Of a DNA stretch of 10,420 nt, positions 1-5,572 are shown piece by piece; position 1 is the stretch's first letter, and each line of letters begins with the position of its first letter. A program made the position numbers and the translations under genes. Origin of the DNA: Solirubrobacterales bacterium (GTDB lineage Bacteria > Actinomycetota > Thermoleophilia > Solirubrobacterales > Solirubrobacteraceae); the NCBI GenBank assembly GCA_025964065.1, contig JAOPZO010000110.1:1-10420 (forward strand), given 5' to 3'. The notes below the pieces were generated by a model, which worked only from the letters and a program-made list of their open reading frames with translations, searched no databases and had not been told where the DNA came from.

Positions 1-369
1 GAGCCCGACGACGTCGAGGACGTCGGATGCCGCGGCCTGCACCACTCCCGGCAACGCGCCCGCGAACGCCAGTGCGACCACGGAGGTCAGGCCCGCAACC
101 CCGGCCGTGAGCCGGCGCGGGATGAGCGCGCGCACGGGCGTCCGGTGAGGAGCTGCTGCGGTGCTCGGTCGGCTCGGCCGGCGGACCTCGGCGTGGATCG
201 CTGCGAGGTGCCGGGCGGCGACGGCCTCCGACGGGGGCTCCAGGCCCGCGTCGCGCAACACCCGGACGACCTCCCCGAGCGGCTCGGCGGGCCGCGAGGC
301 ATCGGCGGCGCCCGCGAGCAGCCGCTCAACCTGCTCCCCGTCCAGCTCGTGCTTGCGTGAGCGCCCCAT
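1..369 (-). CDS. Predicted single-pass membrane protein downstream of ECF sigma factor (C-terminus cut by window edge)
   Basis: The first 123 codons are visible, reading off the left edge with no stop. The start is ATG at 369, beginning MGRSRKHELDGEQVERLL. Residues 1-85 are charged and probably cytoplasmic. Residues about 88-110 (TAGVAGLTSVVALAFAGALPG) form one hydrophobic segment, followed by QAAASDVLDVVGL. The gene follows the sigma factor stop by 47 nt on the same strand, so co-transcription is likely. Known context: short proteins with one TM helix placed after ECF sigma genes are often anti-sigma factors or co-regulated membrane proteins. I see no zinc-binding HxxxCxxC motif of the ZAS anti-sigma family in the visible part, so an anti-sigma role is inference only. 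No good Shine-Dalgarno sequence stands at normal spacing; the G-run before the ATG sits in a hairpin arm (370-410). Confidence 0.72.
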   Translation of the reverse strand, partial: MGRSRKHELDGEQVERLLAGAADASRPAEPLGEVVRVLRDAGLEPPSEAVAARHLAAIHAEVRRPSRPSTAAAPHRTPVRALIPRRLTAGVAGLTSVVALAFAGALPGVVQAAASDVLDVVGL

Positions 370-410
370 CCCCCGTACAAGCGCCGCCGGGCTGCAAAGG
401 GGTACGGGGG
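370..410 (-). promoter_or_regulatory. Hairpin abutting the start codon of the membrane protein gene
   Basis: CCCCCGTAC at 370-378 and GTACGGGGG at 402-410 form a perfect 9-bp inverted repeat around a 23-nt GC-rich loop. It fills the gap between the sigma stop (417-419) and the next start codon (367-369). On the minus strand the 3' arm ends right at the ATG, so folding would hide the only G-rich ribosome-binding candidate. It could be a translational gate, a transcription attenuator, or simply a weak terminator. There is no U-tract. Confidence 0.5.
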
Positions 411-416
411 AACGCC

Positions 417-995
417 TCAACGTTCGATCGACTTGGCGACCGTCCGCAGGCCGCGACGCTGGAGGGCCTTGACCGCACCCGGCCGCTTGCCGATCGCGAC
501 GGAGATCTCCTCGACGGTGAGATCACCCACGAGGCGGAGCAGGAGCACGTCCTGCTGATCGCGCGAGAGGCGCCCGATGAGGCGGAGCACCTCGGCCTCC
601 CCGAGCCGCTCGAGCGCCTCGGCCTCGGCATCGCCGGCCGGCGCCGCGGCCAGCAGCGCCTCGTCCGCGACCGGATCGACCGGGCGCCGCCCCCGGTAGC
701 GGTGGTCGTCGAGCAGGCGGTGCCGGGCGATGGAGAGCACCCAGCCCCGGAACTGCCGCGCCCCGCCCTCGAACCCCTCGAGGTCGCGGACGACATGCAG
801 GAACACCTCACCCGCGAGGTCCTCGGGCTCCGGCGCCCCGCTGAAGCGCAGGTACCCCACCACCGCCGGAGCGAGGTCGCGGTACAGCTGCTCCCACGCC
901 GCCTCGTCGCCCGTGCGGGCCGCGGCCAGTGTCGACCGGAACGCCCGGTCGGATGCACGTTGCTCGTCGTTGCTCGTCGTCCGCGCCGAGTGCAC
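417..995 (-). CDS. ECF-type RNA polymerase sigma-70 family factor
   Basis: About 192 residues, the usual size of group 4 (ECF) sigma factors that have only regions 2 and 4. Region 2 spans about residues 34-99: AWEQLYRDLAPAVVGYLR, then PEDLAGEVFLHVV, then RGWVLSIARHRLLD. Region 4 spans about 136-190: RLSRDQQDVLLLRLVGDLTV, then EEISVAIGKRPGAVKALQRR, a helix-turn-helix for the -35 element. The frame is open to ATG at 1049, but codons between 1049 and 995 are rich in A/T third bases (cta, ttg, gga, gaa, gca), whereas G/C third bases dominate from codon 995 on. GTG at 995 also has GAGGAG about 11 nt upstream, so I prefer it. Starts at 1007, 1016 and 1049 remain possible; the 1049 start would overlap the divergent kinase start by 2 nt. 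It probably regulates its own operon and perhaps the kinase; the target promoter is not identifiable here. Confidence 0.88.
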   Translation of the reverse strand: MHSARTTSNDEQRASDRAFRSTLAAARTGDEAAWEQLYRDLAPAVVGYLRFSGAPEPEDLAGEVFLHVVRDLEGFEGGARQFRGWVLSIARHRLLDDHRYRGRRPVDPVADEALLAAAPAGDAEAEALERLGEAEVLRLIGRLSRDQQDVLLLRLVGDLTVEEISVAIGKRPGAVKALQRRGLRTVAKSIER

Positions 996-1034
996 TGCCC
1001 GTTCCACTCCTCGCACCAACCTGCGGCCACCGCA

Positions 1035-1040
1035 TAGGGT
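1035..1040 (+). promoter_or_regulatory. Putative -10 hexamer TAGGGT for the kinase gene (leaderless arrangement)
   Basis: TAGGGT ends 7 nt before the ATG at 1048. This spacing places the expected transcription start at or next to the start codon. No clear TTGAC-type -35 is visible. The same hexamer family recurs at 7377-7382 and 10252-10257 at nearly the same distance. Confidence 0.5.
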
Positions 1041-1047
1041 CGCTCCC

Positions 1048-1947
1048 ATGTCCGAACCTACTGTTGCGTCGGGCTGGGGCTTCGAGGAAGGGCACGAGAT
1101 CGCCCCGGAGCGGACGATCGTCGGACACCTCGGGGGCGGCTCGGAGTTCGACGTCTACCTCGTCTGGGACGACCTCCGCCTCACCGTCCTCGTCGCGAAG
1201 CTCCTGCGCCCGCACCTCGTGGACGACCCCGACGCGCTGCGGCGGCTGCGCCGGGAGGCCCTCGCCCTGGAGCGCCTCTCGCATCCCATCGTCCTGCGGA
1301 GCTTCGACGCCGTGCTCGACGGGCCGCTCCCGCACCTGCTGCTCGAGCACCTCGAGGGCTGGACGCTGCGCCGCATCCTCCGCCGGGGCGGGCCGCTCGG
1401 GCTCGAGCAGGTGCTGCCGCTCGCCTTGCACGTGGCCTCCGCGCTCCACTACCTCGCACGCGAGGGCTGGGTCCACCTGGACGTTAAGCCGGACAACATC
1501 ATCATGGGCCTGCCCCCGCGGCTCATCGACCTCAGCGTCGCCCGGCCGCTCGAGGAGGCGGCCCGACTGCGTTCCGCGCTCGGAACCGACGCCTACATGG
1601 CGCCCGAGCAGTGCGACCCGCAGCGGTTCGAGGCGGCGGTGGGAACGCCGGCCGACGTCTGGGGCCTCGGAGCCACGCTGCACCACGCCGTCACCGGCGA
1701 GGTGCCCTTCGAGCGCGCGCCGCAGGATGCCGGCTCCAGCGACCTGCACGTCCGCTTCCCGCAGCTGCACCGAGAGCCCGGGAAGCTTCCGCGGGGCACA
1801 CCGCCGGAGCTCGCGCAGCTCCTCGCCGCCACGATGCACCCCGACCCGGGGCAGCGGCCGACGGCCGCGGCGGTCGCCCTCGCCCTCGAGCCCCTCGTGG
1901 AGAGCCTGCCGCGCCGGATGACGCTCGGCCGGCGCGGCATCCGCTGA
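1048..1947 (+). CDS. Soluble Hanks-type serine/threonine protein kinase
   Basis: 299 residues, essentially one kinase domain. Glycine loop GHLGGGSEFDVYLVWD at 26-41; ATP-anchoring lysine K51 in LVAKLL; helix-C glutamate E70 in RREALALERL; catalytic loop HLDVKPDN at 143-150 with D145 and N150, where HRD has become HLD; metal-binding D161 in IDLS, where DFG has become DLS; MAPEQC at 184-189; DVWGLG at 203-208; and the late-lobe arginine R270 in GQRP. All catalytic residues are kept, so it should be active. HLD and DLS variants are typical of some actinobacterial kinases (family knowledge). There is no TM helix or PASTA sensor, so it should be cytoplasmic. It is transcribed away from the ECF sigma gene, 52 bp from the preferred sigma start, which suggests that the pair works in one signalling unit; its substrate is unknown. 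The ATG at 1048 is preferred because the MSEPTVASGWGF start leads straight into the domain. Confidence 0.92.
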   Translation: MSEPTVASGWGFEEGHEIAPERTIVGHLGGGSEFDVYLVWDDLRLTVLVAKLLRPHLVDDPDALRRLRREALALERLSHPIVLRSFDAVLDGPLPHLLLEHLEGWTLRRILRRGGPLGLEQVLPLALHVASALHYLAREGWVHLDVKPDNIIMGLPPRLIDLSVARPLEEAARLRSALGTDAYMAPEQCDPQRFEAAVGTPADVWGLGATLHHAVTGEVPFERAPQDAGSSDLHVRFPQLHREPGKLPRGTPPELAQLLAATMHPDPGQRPTAAAVALALEPLVESLPRRMTLGRRGIR

Positions 1948-1967
1948 GGGCGGCTCACGAGCTGCCC
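1948..1967 (+). terminator. Terminator-like hairpin just after the kinase stop codon
   Basis: GGGCGGCTC at 1948-1956 pairs with GAGCTGCCC at 1959-1967, with one G-T wobble and a tight loop. It begins at the base after the TGA. No T-tract follows, as is common for intrinsic-type hairpins in very GC-rich actinobacteria. Confidence 0.4.
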
Positions 1968-2022
1968 GCTCGTCCGCGGTCGGGAACAGGACCCGCCGAG
2001 CCGCTTGCAGACCCGGTGTCCA

Positions 2023-2089
2023 GCGGCTGTCGGGCCACCTGGTGCGGCAGTGGTCCGCGTGGTCGCGGGTTCGAGCCCCGTCGGTCGCC
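2023..2089 (+). other. Degenerate tRNA-like sequence (tRNA-His-like 3' half)
   Basis: The 3' half looks like an actinobacterial tRNA-His. The T arm at 2065-2081 (GCGGG, TTCGAGC, CCCGT) closes with one G-T pair. A 5-nt variable loop TGGTC lies at 2060-2064. An anticodon-type arm at 2043-2059 (TGCGG, CAGTGGT, CCGCG) carries GTG in the anticodon position. GCGGCTG at 2023-2029 can pair with CGGTCGC at 2082-2088 (two wobbles) as an acceptor stem. Against a working tRNA: only 13 nt lie between acceptor and anticodon arms, too short for a D arm; base 33 is A rather than the near-universal T; and no G-1 is present for His. I read it as a remnant or a look-alike, possibly an old integration scar. No integrase is in the window. 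Confidence 0.3.
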
Positions 2090-2102
2090 CCTCGTGCAGG
2101 GA

Positions 2103-4469
2103 TCAGCGCAGGCCGGCGATCCCGGCGTAGGAGCGAAGGGTCGCCGGCGTGCGGCTCGCGGTCCGCGTCGCGACCGCCACCCAGCGCACGCGACCGGCCG
2201 CGGTGCTCCGGTACACGTAGCGCCGTCCGCCGCCCGCCTCCCTCACGAGGACGCCGGGGGCCAGGCGACGGGCGCCGCGGATCGCCGAGGTCCTCGAGCC
2301 CGGCCCGACGCCCGCGATGCGATGCCGCGCGACCGTCGAGCCGATGAGGGCGACCGACCCGCCCGGGGTGAAGGCGGTGCGGACGCGCTCCGCGGCGTTG
2401 CCACGGTCCTCGACGCACCAGCGCCACGAGCGGCCCTTGCGGGTCGTGGGCTGGCCCGCGCTGCGGAGCAGCTCCTCGGCGGGGATGCCGAGCCGCAACT
2501 GGCCCATGCCGGCGCGGGTCAGCCGCAGGCGCCCGTCGCGGCAGGTCTCCTGGCCGATGCCGACTGCGCGCTCCCACGTGCGCAGGTAGGAGTCCGAGCC
2601 CGTGGCCATGTCGGCGAGGATCCCGTCGCCCGCGATCTTTCGGAGGTCCTCGAACCAGTCGGCGTAGAGGCCGTAGTGGGCGACGCCCTCCTTGTTGATG
2701 TCGAACGTGCGGGTGCCGGACTGCTGGCGCTCGAAGGTCACCGAGCCGTCGAAGGACTTGAACGGGTAGGTGACCGGCGGGCCGGAGGAGGCGCCGCGCG
2801 GGGGGCCCTGGCGGCCGAGGCCGTTCGCGTCCGCGCCGTAGCCGAAGCCCGTGCGCCAGCGCGGGTCCTTCTTCGCCCGGAGCTCCTGCCACTTCGCCGC
2901 GAAGCTCACCGCCGAGCCGGCGTAGGGGGTGACGAGCCCGCCCAGGCGCAGGATGCGCTGCTCCGCGTCCGGGGTGGACCACGTGTGCGAGGAGACGACG
3001 CCCGAGTACCGCTCGGCTTCCACGAGCGTCATGAGCTGCTTGCGCGCCTGCACCCCGAGGTGGTCGGGGTCGACGATCATGCCCTTGGCGAGCATCCGCC
3101 GGACGACGTGCTCGCCGAGCGGGCTGAGCCCGTAGCCGTTGCAGTGCGGTGCGGCGGGGTAGATCGGCGCCGTGCCCGCGGGCAGGCCAAGGGTCAGGGC
3201 CGCGCCGAAGAGCTGGTCCTGGGCCGGCGTGCCGCTCGTCGTCTGCTCCCGGTCCTGCACGCCCGGGCCCTCCGCGTCGCAGCTGCGCATGTCCCAGTAG
3301 CGGCCGGTCTCGAGCCGATTGCCCGAGTTCACCACGGTGCCCGTCGACCCCGAGTCGCCCGCCACGCCGCCGAAGGCGTTGTCGAACTTGTTCACGAGCT
3401 CCATCTGGCGCACGCCGAGCGCGTGGACCTCGTCGAGCTGGCGGTCGATCTGCGCCTTGTCGCACTGCGGGACCCCGTTGACGAGACCGCAGCCGAAGAG
3501 CCGCGAGACCTCGATGCCGAGGACCACCGCGAGCTTCCCGTCGTTCGCGACCCGCCGCGCCTCGAACGGGTCCGTGACGATCCGGAAGAAGCCCCTGCCG
3601 GGGCCGCCGTACTGCGCGTCGATGTAGTCCTGCAGCTCGAAGATCCGCTTGCGCTGGAGCCGCACGGACTCCATGTCGTCGCACGGGTTCGTGCGGTAGG
3701 CGACGACCTTGCAGAGCTGCTCGTTGTCCACGAAGAGGTTCACGTAGGTGCGCAGGCCGGACTTCCAGGCCCGCTCGAGCCACTTCCAGTAGGACGCCTC
3801 GTGGGTCAGCGAGTCGTAGGCGGGCCACTGGTTGAACGTCGGCCAGCCGACCTGGTCGGTCGGGGCGCCCCTCCCGAGCGCGGTCTCGAGGACCGTGTTG
3901 AACGCGCCGGCGGCCGGGTCGGCGTTGCAGTCGGGCAGCGCGTACGGGACGCCGTAGGCGTGCCACGGGCGCCCGCAGCGCGCCTTGCCGCCGAAGTACT
4001 CGTAGGCCATGAGGTGCATGTGCGCGTCGATGTAGCCCCGGGTCTCCGAGTACGGCGTGAGCCCCTTGGCGGGGGTCCCCTTGCTCGTGTCCTGGACCTC
4101 GGGGTACTCCGGACAGCCCTGGGCGGCGCGGAACGCGAGGCGGCTGCCGCGCGCGAGCTTCGAACCGTCGCGGGCCGTGAGCGTGAAGCCCTTCGCGTTC
4201 GTCCCGGCGACCGCGAAGTCGGCCGCGTCGCTCGGCAGCGGCGCGACGCCCGCAGCGGTCACGAAGCGGCGGTCCTTCGTGTACAGGAGGTAGCTCCCGA
4301 GCCGCGTCGCCTGCATCCGCACGGGCCCCACGGGAGCGCCGGCGCCGACGAGGTCGTAGCACCCGTGGACGAGGGCGTAACGGTCGTCCTCGCCGGCCGC
4401 ATGGGCGGCGGACGGGGCGAGCAGGGACACGAGCGCGGCGGCGGCCGCGAGCCATCGGCGATGCGTCAT
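2103..4469 (-). CDS. Secreted metal-dependent hydrolase (amidohydrolase / M19 dipeptidase-like TIM barrel)
   Basis: 788 residues. Residues 1-25 are a Sec signal peptide: MTHRR, a hydrophobic core, then cleavage after AHA. Likely metal and catalytic residues appear in the order expected of a TIM-barrel hydrolase: HxH in GYIDAHMHLM (H150, H152), E320 in VVLGIEVSRL, DPDH at 467-470, H495 in VVSSHTWS, and D547 in GYGADANGL. The IDPDH, SSH and GxDxNG order recalls renal dipeptidase family M19, but that family has HxD at the first site, so the assignment stops at superfamily level. Residues about 648-690 (LRLTRAGMGQLRLGIPAEEL, then AGQPTTRKGRSWRWCV) resemble a small repeat seen on exported proteins of Solirubrobacterales (my recollection, not checked), followed by a basic tail domain. 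The substrate is unknown. Many cysteines (C37, C119, C165, C181 and others) fit an exported, disulfide-bonded enzyme. The start was chosen for the signal peptide; the frame stays open far upstream. It diverges from the SUKH-like gene. Confidence 0.82.
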   Translation of the reverse strand: MTHRRWLAAAAALVSLLAPSAAHAAGEDDRYALVHGCYDLVGAGAPVGPVRMQATRLGSYLLYTKDRRFVTAAGVAPLPSDAADFAVAGTNAKGFTLTARDGSKLARGSRLAFRAAQGCPEYPEVQDTSKGTPAKGLTPYSETRGYIDAHMHLMAYEYFGGKARCGRPWHAYGVPYALPDCNADPAAGAFNTVLETALGRGAPTDQVGWPTFNQWPAYDSLTHEASYWKWLERAWKSGLRTYVNLFVDNEQLCKVVAYRTNPCDDMESVRLQRKRIFELQDYIDAQYGGPGRGFFRIVTDPFEARRVANDGKLAVVLGIEVSRLFGCGLVNGVPQCDKAQIDRQLDEVHALGVRQMELVNKFDNAFGGVAGDSGSTGTVVNSGNRLETGRYWDMRSCDAEGPGVQDREQTTSGTPAQDQLFGAALTLGLPAGTAPIYPAAPHCNGYGLSPLGEHVVRRMLAKGMIVDPDHLGVQARKQLMTLVEAERYSGVVSSHTWSTPDAEQRILRLGGLVTPYAGSAVSFAAKWQELRAKKDPRWRTGFGYGADANGLGRQGPPRGASSGPPVTYPFKSFDGSVTFERQQSGTRTFDINKEGVAHYGLYADWFEDLRKIAGDGILADMATGSDSYLRTWERAVGIGQETCRDGRLRLTRAGMGQLRLGIPAEELLRSAGQPTTRKGRSWRWCVEDRGNAAERVRTAFTPGGSVALIGSTVARHRIAGVGPGSRTSAIRGARRLAPGVLVREAGGGRRYVYRSTAAGRVRWVAVATRTASRTPATLRSYAGIAGLR

Positions 4470-4530
4470 GCCGGAAGACTGACCGATTCCCCGGCGGCCT
4501 GCCGAGATGCCGCTCTGGGAGCATGGGCGC
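4470..4530. promoter_or_regulatory. Divergent intergenic region between hydrolase and SUKH-like genes
   Basis: These 61 bp must hold the control signals of both genes, if the chosen starts are right. I see no convincing -35/-10 pair and no TAnnnT hexamer near the hydrolase start. A ribosome-binding site GGGAG at 4517-4521 serves the plus-strand GTG. Confidence 0.35.
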
Positions 4531-5160
4531 GTGTCCGACGCCACCGCCCTGCCGAAGCTCCTCTCCGTCGCGAGCCCCGGTCTGGGGGCGGCCGGCGGCA
4601 GCGTCCCCGGCGGGCTCCCCGCGTCGCTCGCGCCGCTCTGGGCCGAGCGCGACGGGTGGGTTGCCTTCTGGTCGGCGCTGCAGGTGTTCCCGGCCGCGGC
4701 GGCGGGCGGGGTGCCGTCGGTCGCGGAGGTCAACGCCGCGCTCGCGGAGGCGTTCGGCGAGCTCGCCGCGGGCCACGTCGCGTTCGGCCAGGACCTCTTC
4801 GGGGTCCTCTTCACCTGGCACGAGGACCACGTCTGCGCCTTCGACCCGGAGACCGCGGAGCACGAGCCCGTCGCGGACGACGTCGAGGGCTGGGCCGCCG
4901 CGCTGCTCGCCGAGCCCGAGGAGCTCGTGGGCTCCGCGTTCGCCTTCGACTGGCAGGAGCGCCACGGCGCGGTGGAGCCCGGGGAGCGGCTCGTGCCGCT
5001 GCTGCCGTTCGTGCTCGGCGGGGAGTACGACGACGGCAACCTGGAGCCGCGCGGCAGCCTGCAGGCACTGCGGGAGCGGGCCGCCCTCGCGCGCGTCGTC
5101 GCGACCCTCCCGGACGGGGCCGAAGTCGAGTGGCCGCTGCCCGGGACCCGGGAGGGATAG
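4531..5160 (+). CDS. SMI1/KNR4 (SUKH)-like family protein
   Basis: 209 residues, soluble, no signal or TM segment. The central and C-terminal part matches the pattern I know from actinobacterial SMI1/KNR4 family proteins: DLFGVLFTWHEDHVCAFDPE at 88-107, a tryptophan in VEGWAAALL near 121, LLPFVLGGEYDDGNL at 157-171 and a closing LPDGAEVEWPL at 193-203. SUKH domains are protein-binding folds used as immunity proteins in polymorphic toxin systems and in other regulatory roles; no toxin gene lies next to this one, so no immunity role can be claimed. GTG at 4531 is preferred because GGGAG lies 9 nt upstream; ATG at 4507 would add 8 residues and has no ribosome-binding site. A long hairpin begins 33 nt after the stop. 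Confidence 0.8.
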   Translation: MSDATALPKLLSVASPGLGAAGGSVPGGLPASLAPLWAERDGWVAFWSALQVFPAAAAGGVPSVAEVNAALAEAFGELAAGHVAFGQDLFGVLFTWHEDHVCAFDPETAEHEPVADDVEGWAAALLAEPEELVGSAFAFDWQERHGAVEPGERLVPLLPFVLGGEYDDGNLEPRGSLQALRERAALARVVATLPDGAEVEWPLPGTREG

Positions 5161-5193
5161 CGGCGGCGGCGATGCTGCGGCCTGGGTGCCGCC

Positions 5194-5234
5194 AGAAGGC
5201 GGAGGTGAGTGCGGGGCCCTCGCTTCCGCCTTCT
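5194..5234 (+). terminator. Long hairpin A after the SUKH-like gene
   Basis: AGAAGGCGG at 5194-5202 pairs perfectly with CCGCCTTCT at 5226-5234. Pairing continues inward through 5209/5219 (two G-T wobbles), then one mismatch and two more pairs around a GGG loop, for a near-continuous 19-position stem. It sits 33 nt past the SUKH stop, as a terminator would. There is no T-run. It shares the pieces GAGT, CCCTC and TTCCGC and the flank TCGCGG with hairpin B at 5493-5543. Confidence 0.6.
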
Positions 5235-5285
5235 CGCGGTCCGGCCCGGCGGGCCGCCCGCGCGGCGGCGCGCGTTCGTCGGGGC

Positions 5286-5465
5286 GCGCGTTCGTCGGCT
5301 CATGCACGACGAAGGTGCGGTGCGCGTTCGTCGGCTCGCGCACGACGAAGGTGCGGCGCGCGTTCGTCGGCTCACGCACGACGAAGGTGCGGTGCGCGTT
5401 CGCCGGCTCGCGCACGACGAAGGTGCGGTGCGCGTTCTTCGGCCCACGCACGACGAAGGTGCGGC
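5286..5465. repeat. Five tandem copies of a 36-bp unit with internal dyad symmetry
   Basis: Units run 5286-5321, 5322-5357, 5358-5393, 5394-5429 and 5430-5465. Each starts GCGCGTTCGTCGG (unit 4 has TTCGCCGG, unit 5 TTCTTCGG) and ends GCACGACGAAGGTGCGGY. A truncated copy (GCGCGTTCGTCGGG) precedes unit 1 at about 5269-5282. Units 1-3 contain the perfect inverted repeat TTCGTCG ... CGACGAA around 9 nt; units 4 and 5 each carry one mismatch. The differences lie mostly in the hairpin loop and at the last base. The same arms can also pair between neighbouring units across a 13-nt loop. Because 36 is divisible by 3, frames stay open through the array, but I see no gene in it. It fills most of the 412-bp gap between two convergent genes. 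Confidence 0.95.
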
Positions 5466-5492
5466 GCGCGGACGCAGGACCACCCCCGCAGC

Positions 5493-5543
5493 TCGCGAGA
5501 GGGCCGATGTGGAGTCCCTCATTCCGCATCGGCCCTTTCGCGG
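5493..5543 (-). terminator. Long hairpin B after the GGDEF/HD-GYP gene
   Basis: AGGGCCGATG at 5500-5509 pairs with CATCGGCCCT at 5527-5536. Pairing extends inward to 5515/5521 with two G-T wobbles, leaving loop CCCTC, and outward to about 5493/5543, for roughly 23 pairs in all. It lies 30 nt past the TAG stop (5573-5575) of the minus-strand enzyme gene, fitting a terminator for that gene, though without a T-tract. The stem sequence differs from hairpin A while the loop-proximal core is shared. Confidence 0.6.
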
Positions 5544-5572
5544 CCCCGCCCCGCGCCGCGCTCGCCCCGCGC

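Noticed and set aside
961..980. 10-bp direct repeat TGCTCGTCGT x2 in the sigma gene N-terminus
   Set aside because: Short and inside coding sequence near the start; likely chance or minor slippage with no clear role.
2023..2089. A functional tRNA gene
   Set aside because: The D-arm region is only 13 nt, U33 is missing and the His G-1 is absent. Kept as a tRNA-like remnant instead.
4507..5160. ATG start at 4507 for the SUKH-like protein
   Set aside because: No ribosome-binding site upstream, whereas GTG at 4531 has GGGAG at 9 nt.
4531..5160. A toxin-immunity module around the SUKH-like protein
   Set aside because: No toxin-like neighbour is present; the adjacent genes are a secreted hydrolase and a c-di-GMP enzyme.
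5286..5465. CRISPR array (36-bp repeat length)
   Set aside because: The 36-bp units abut directly with no unique spacers, and no cas genes are present.
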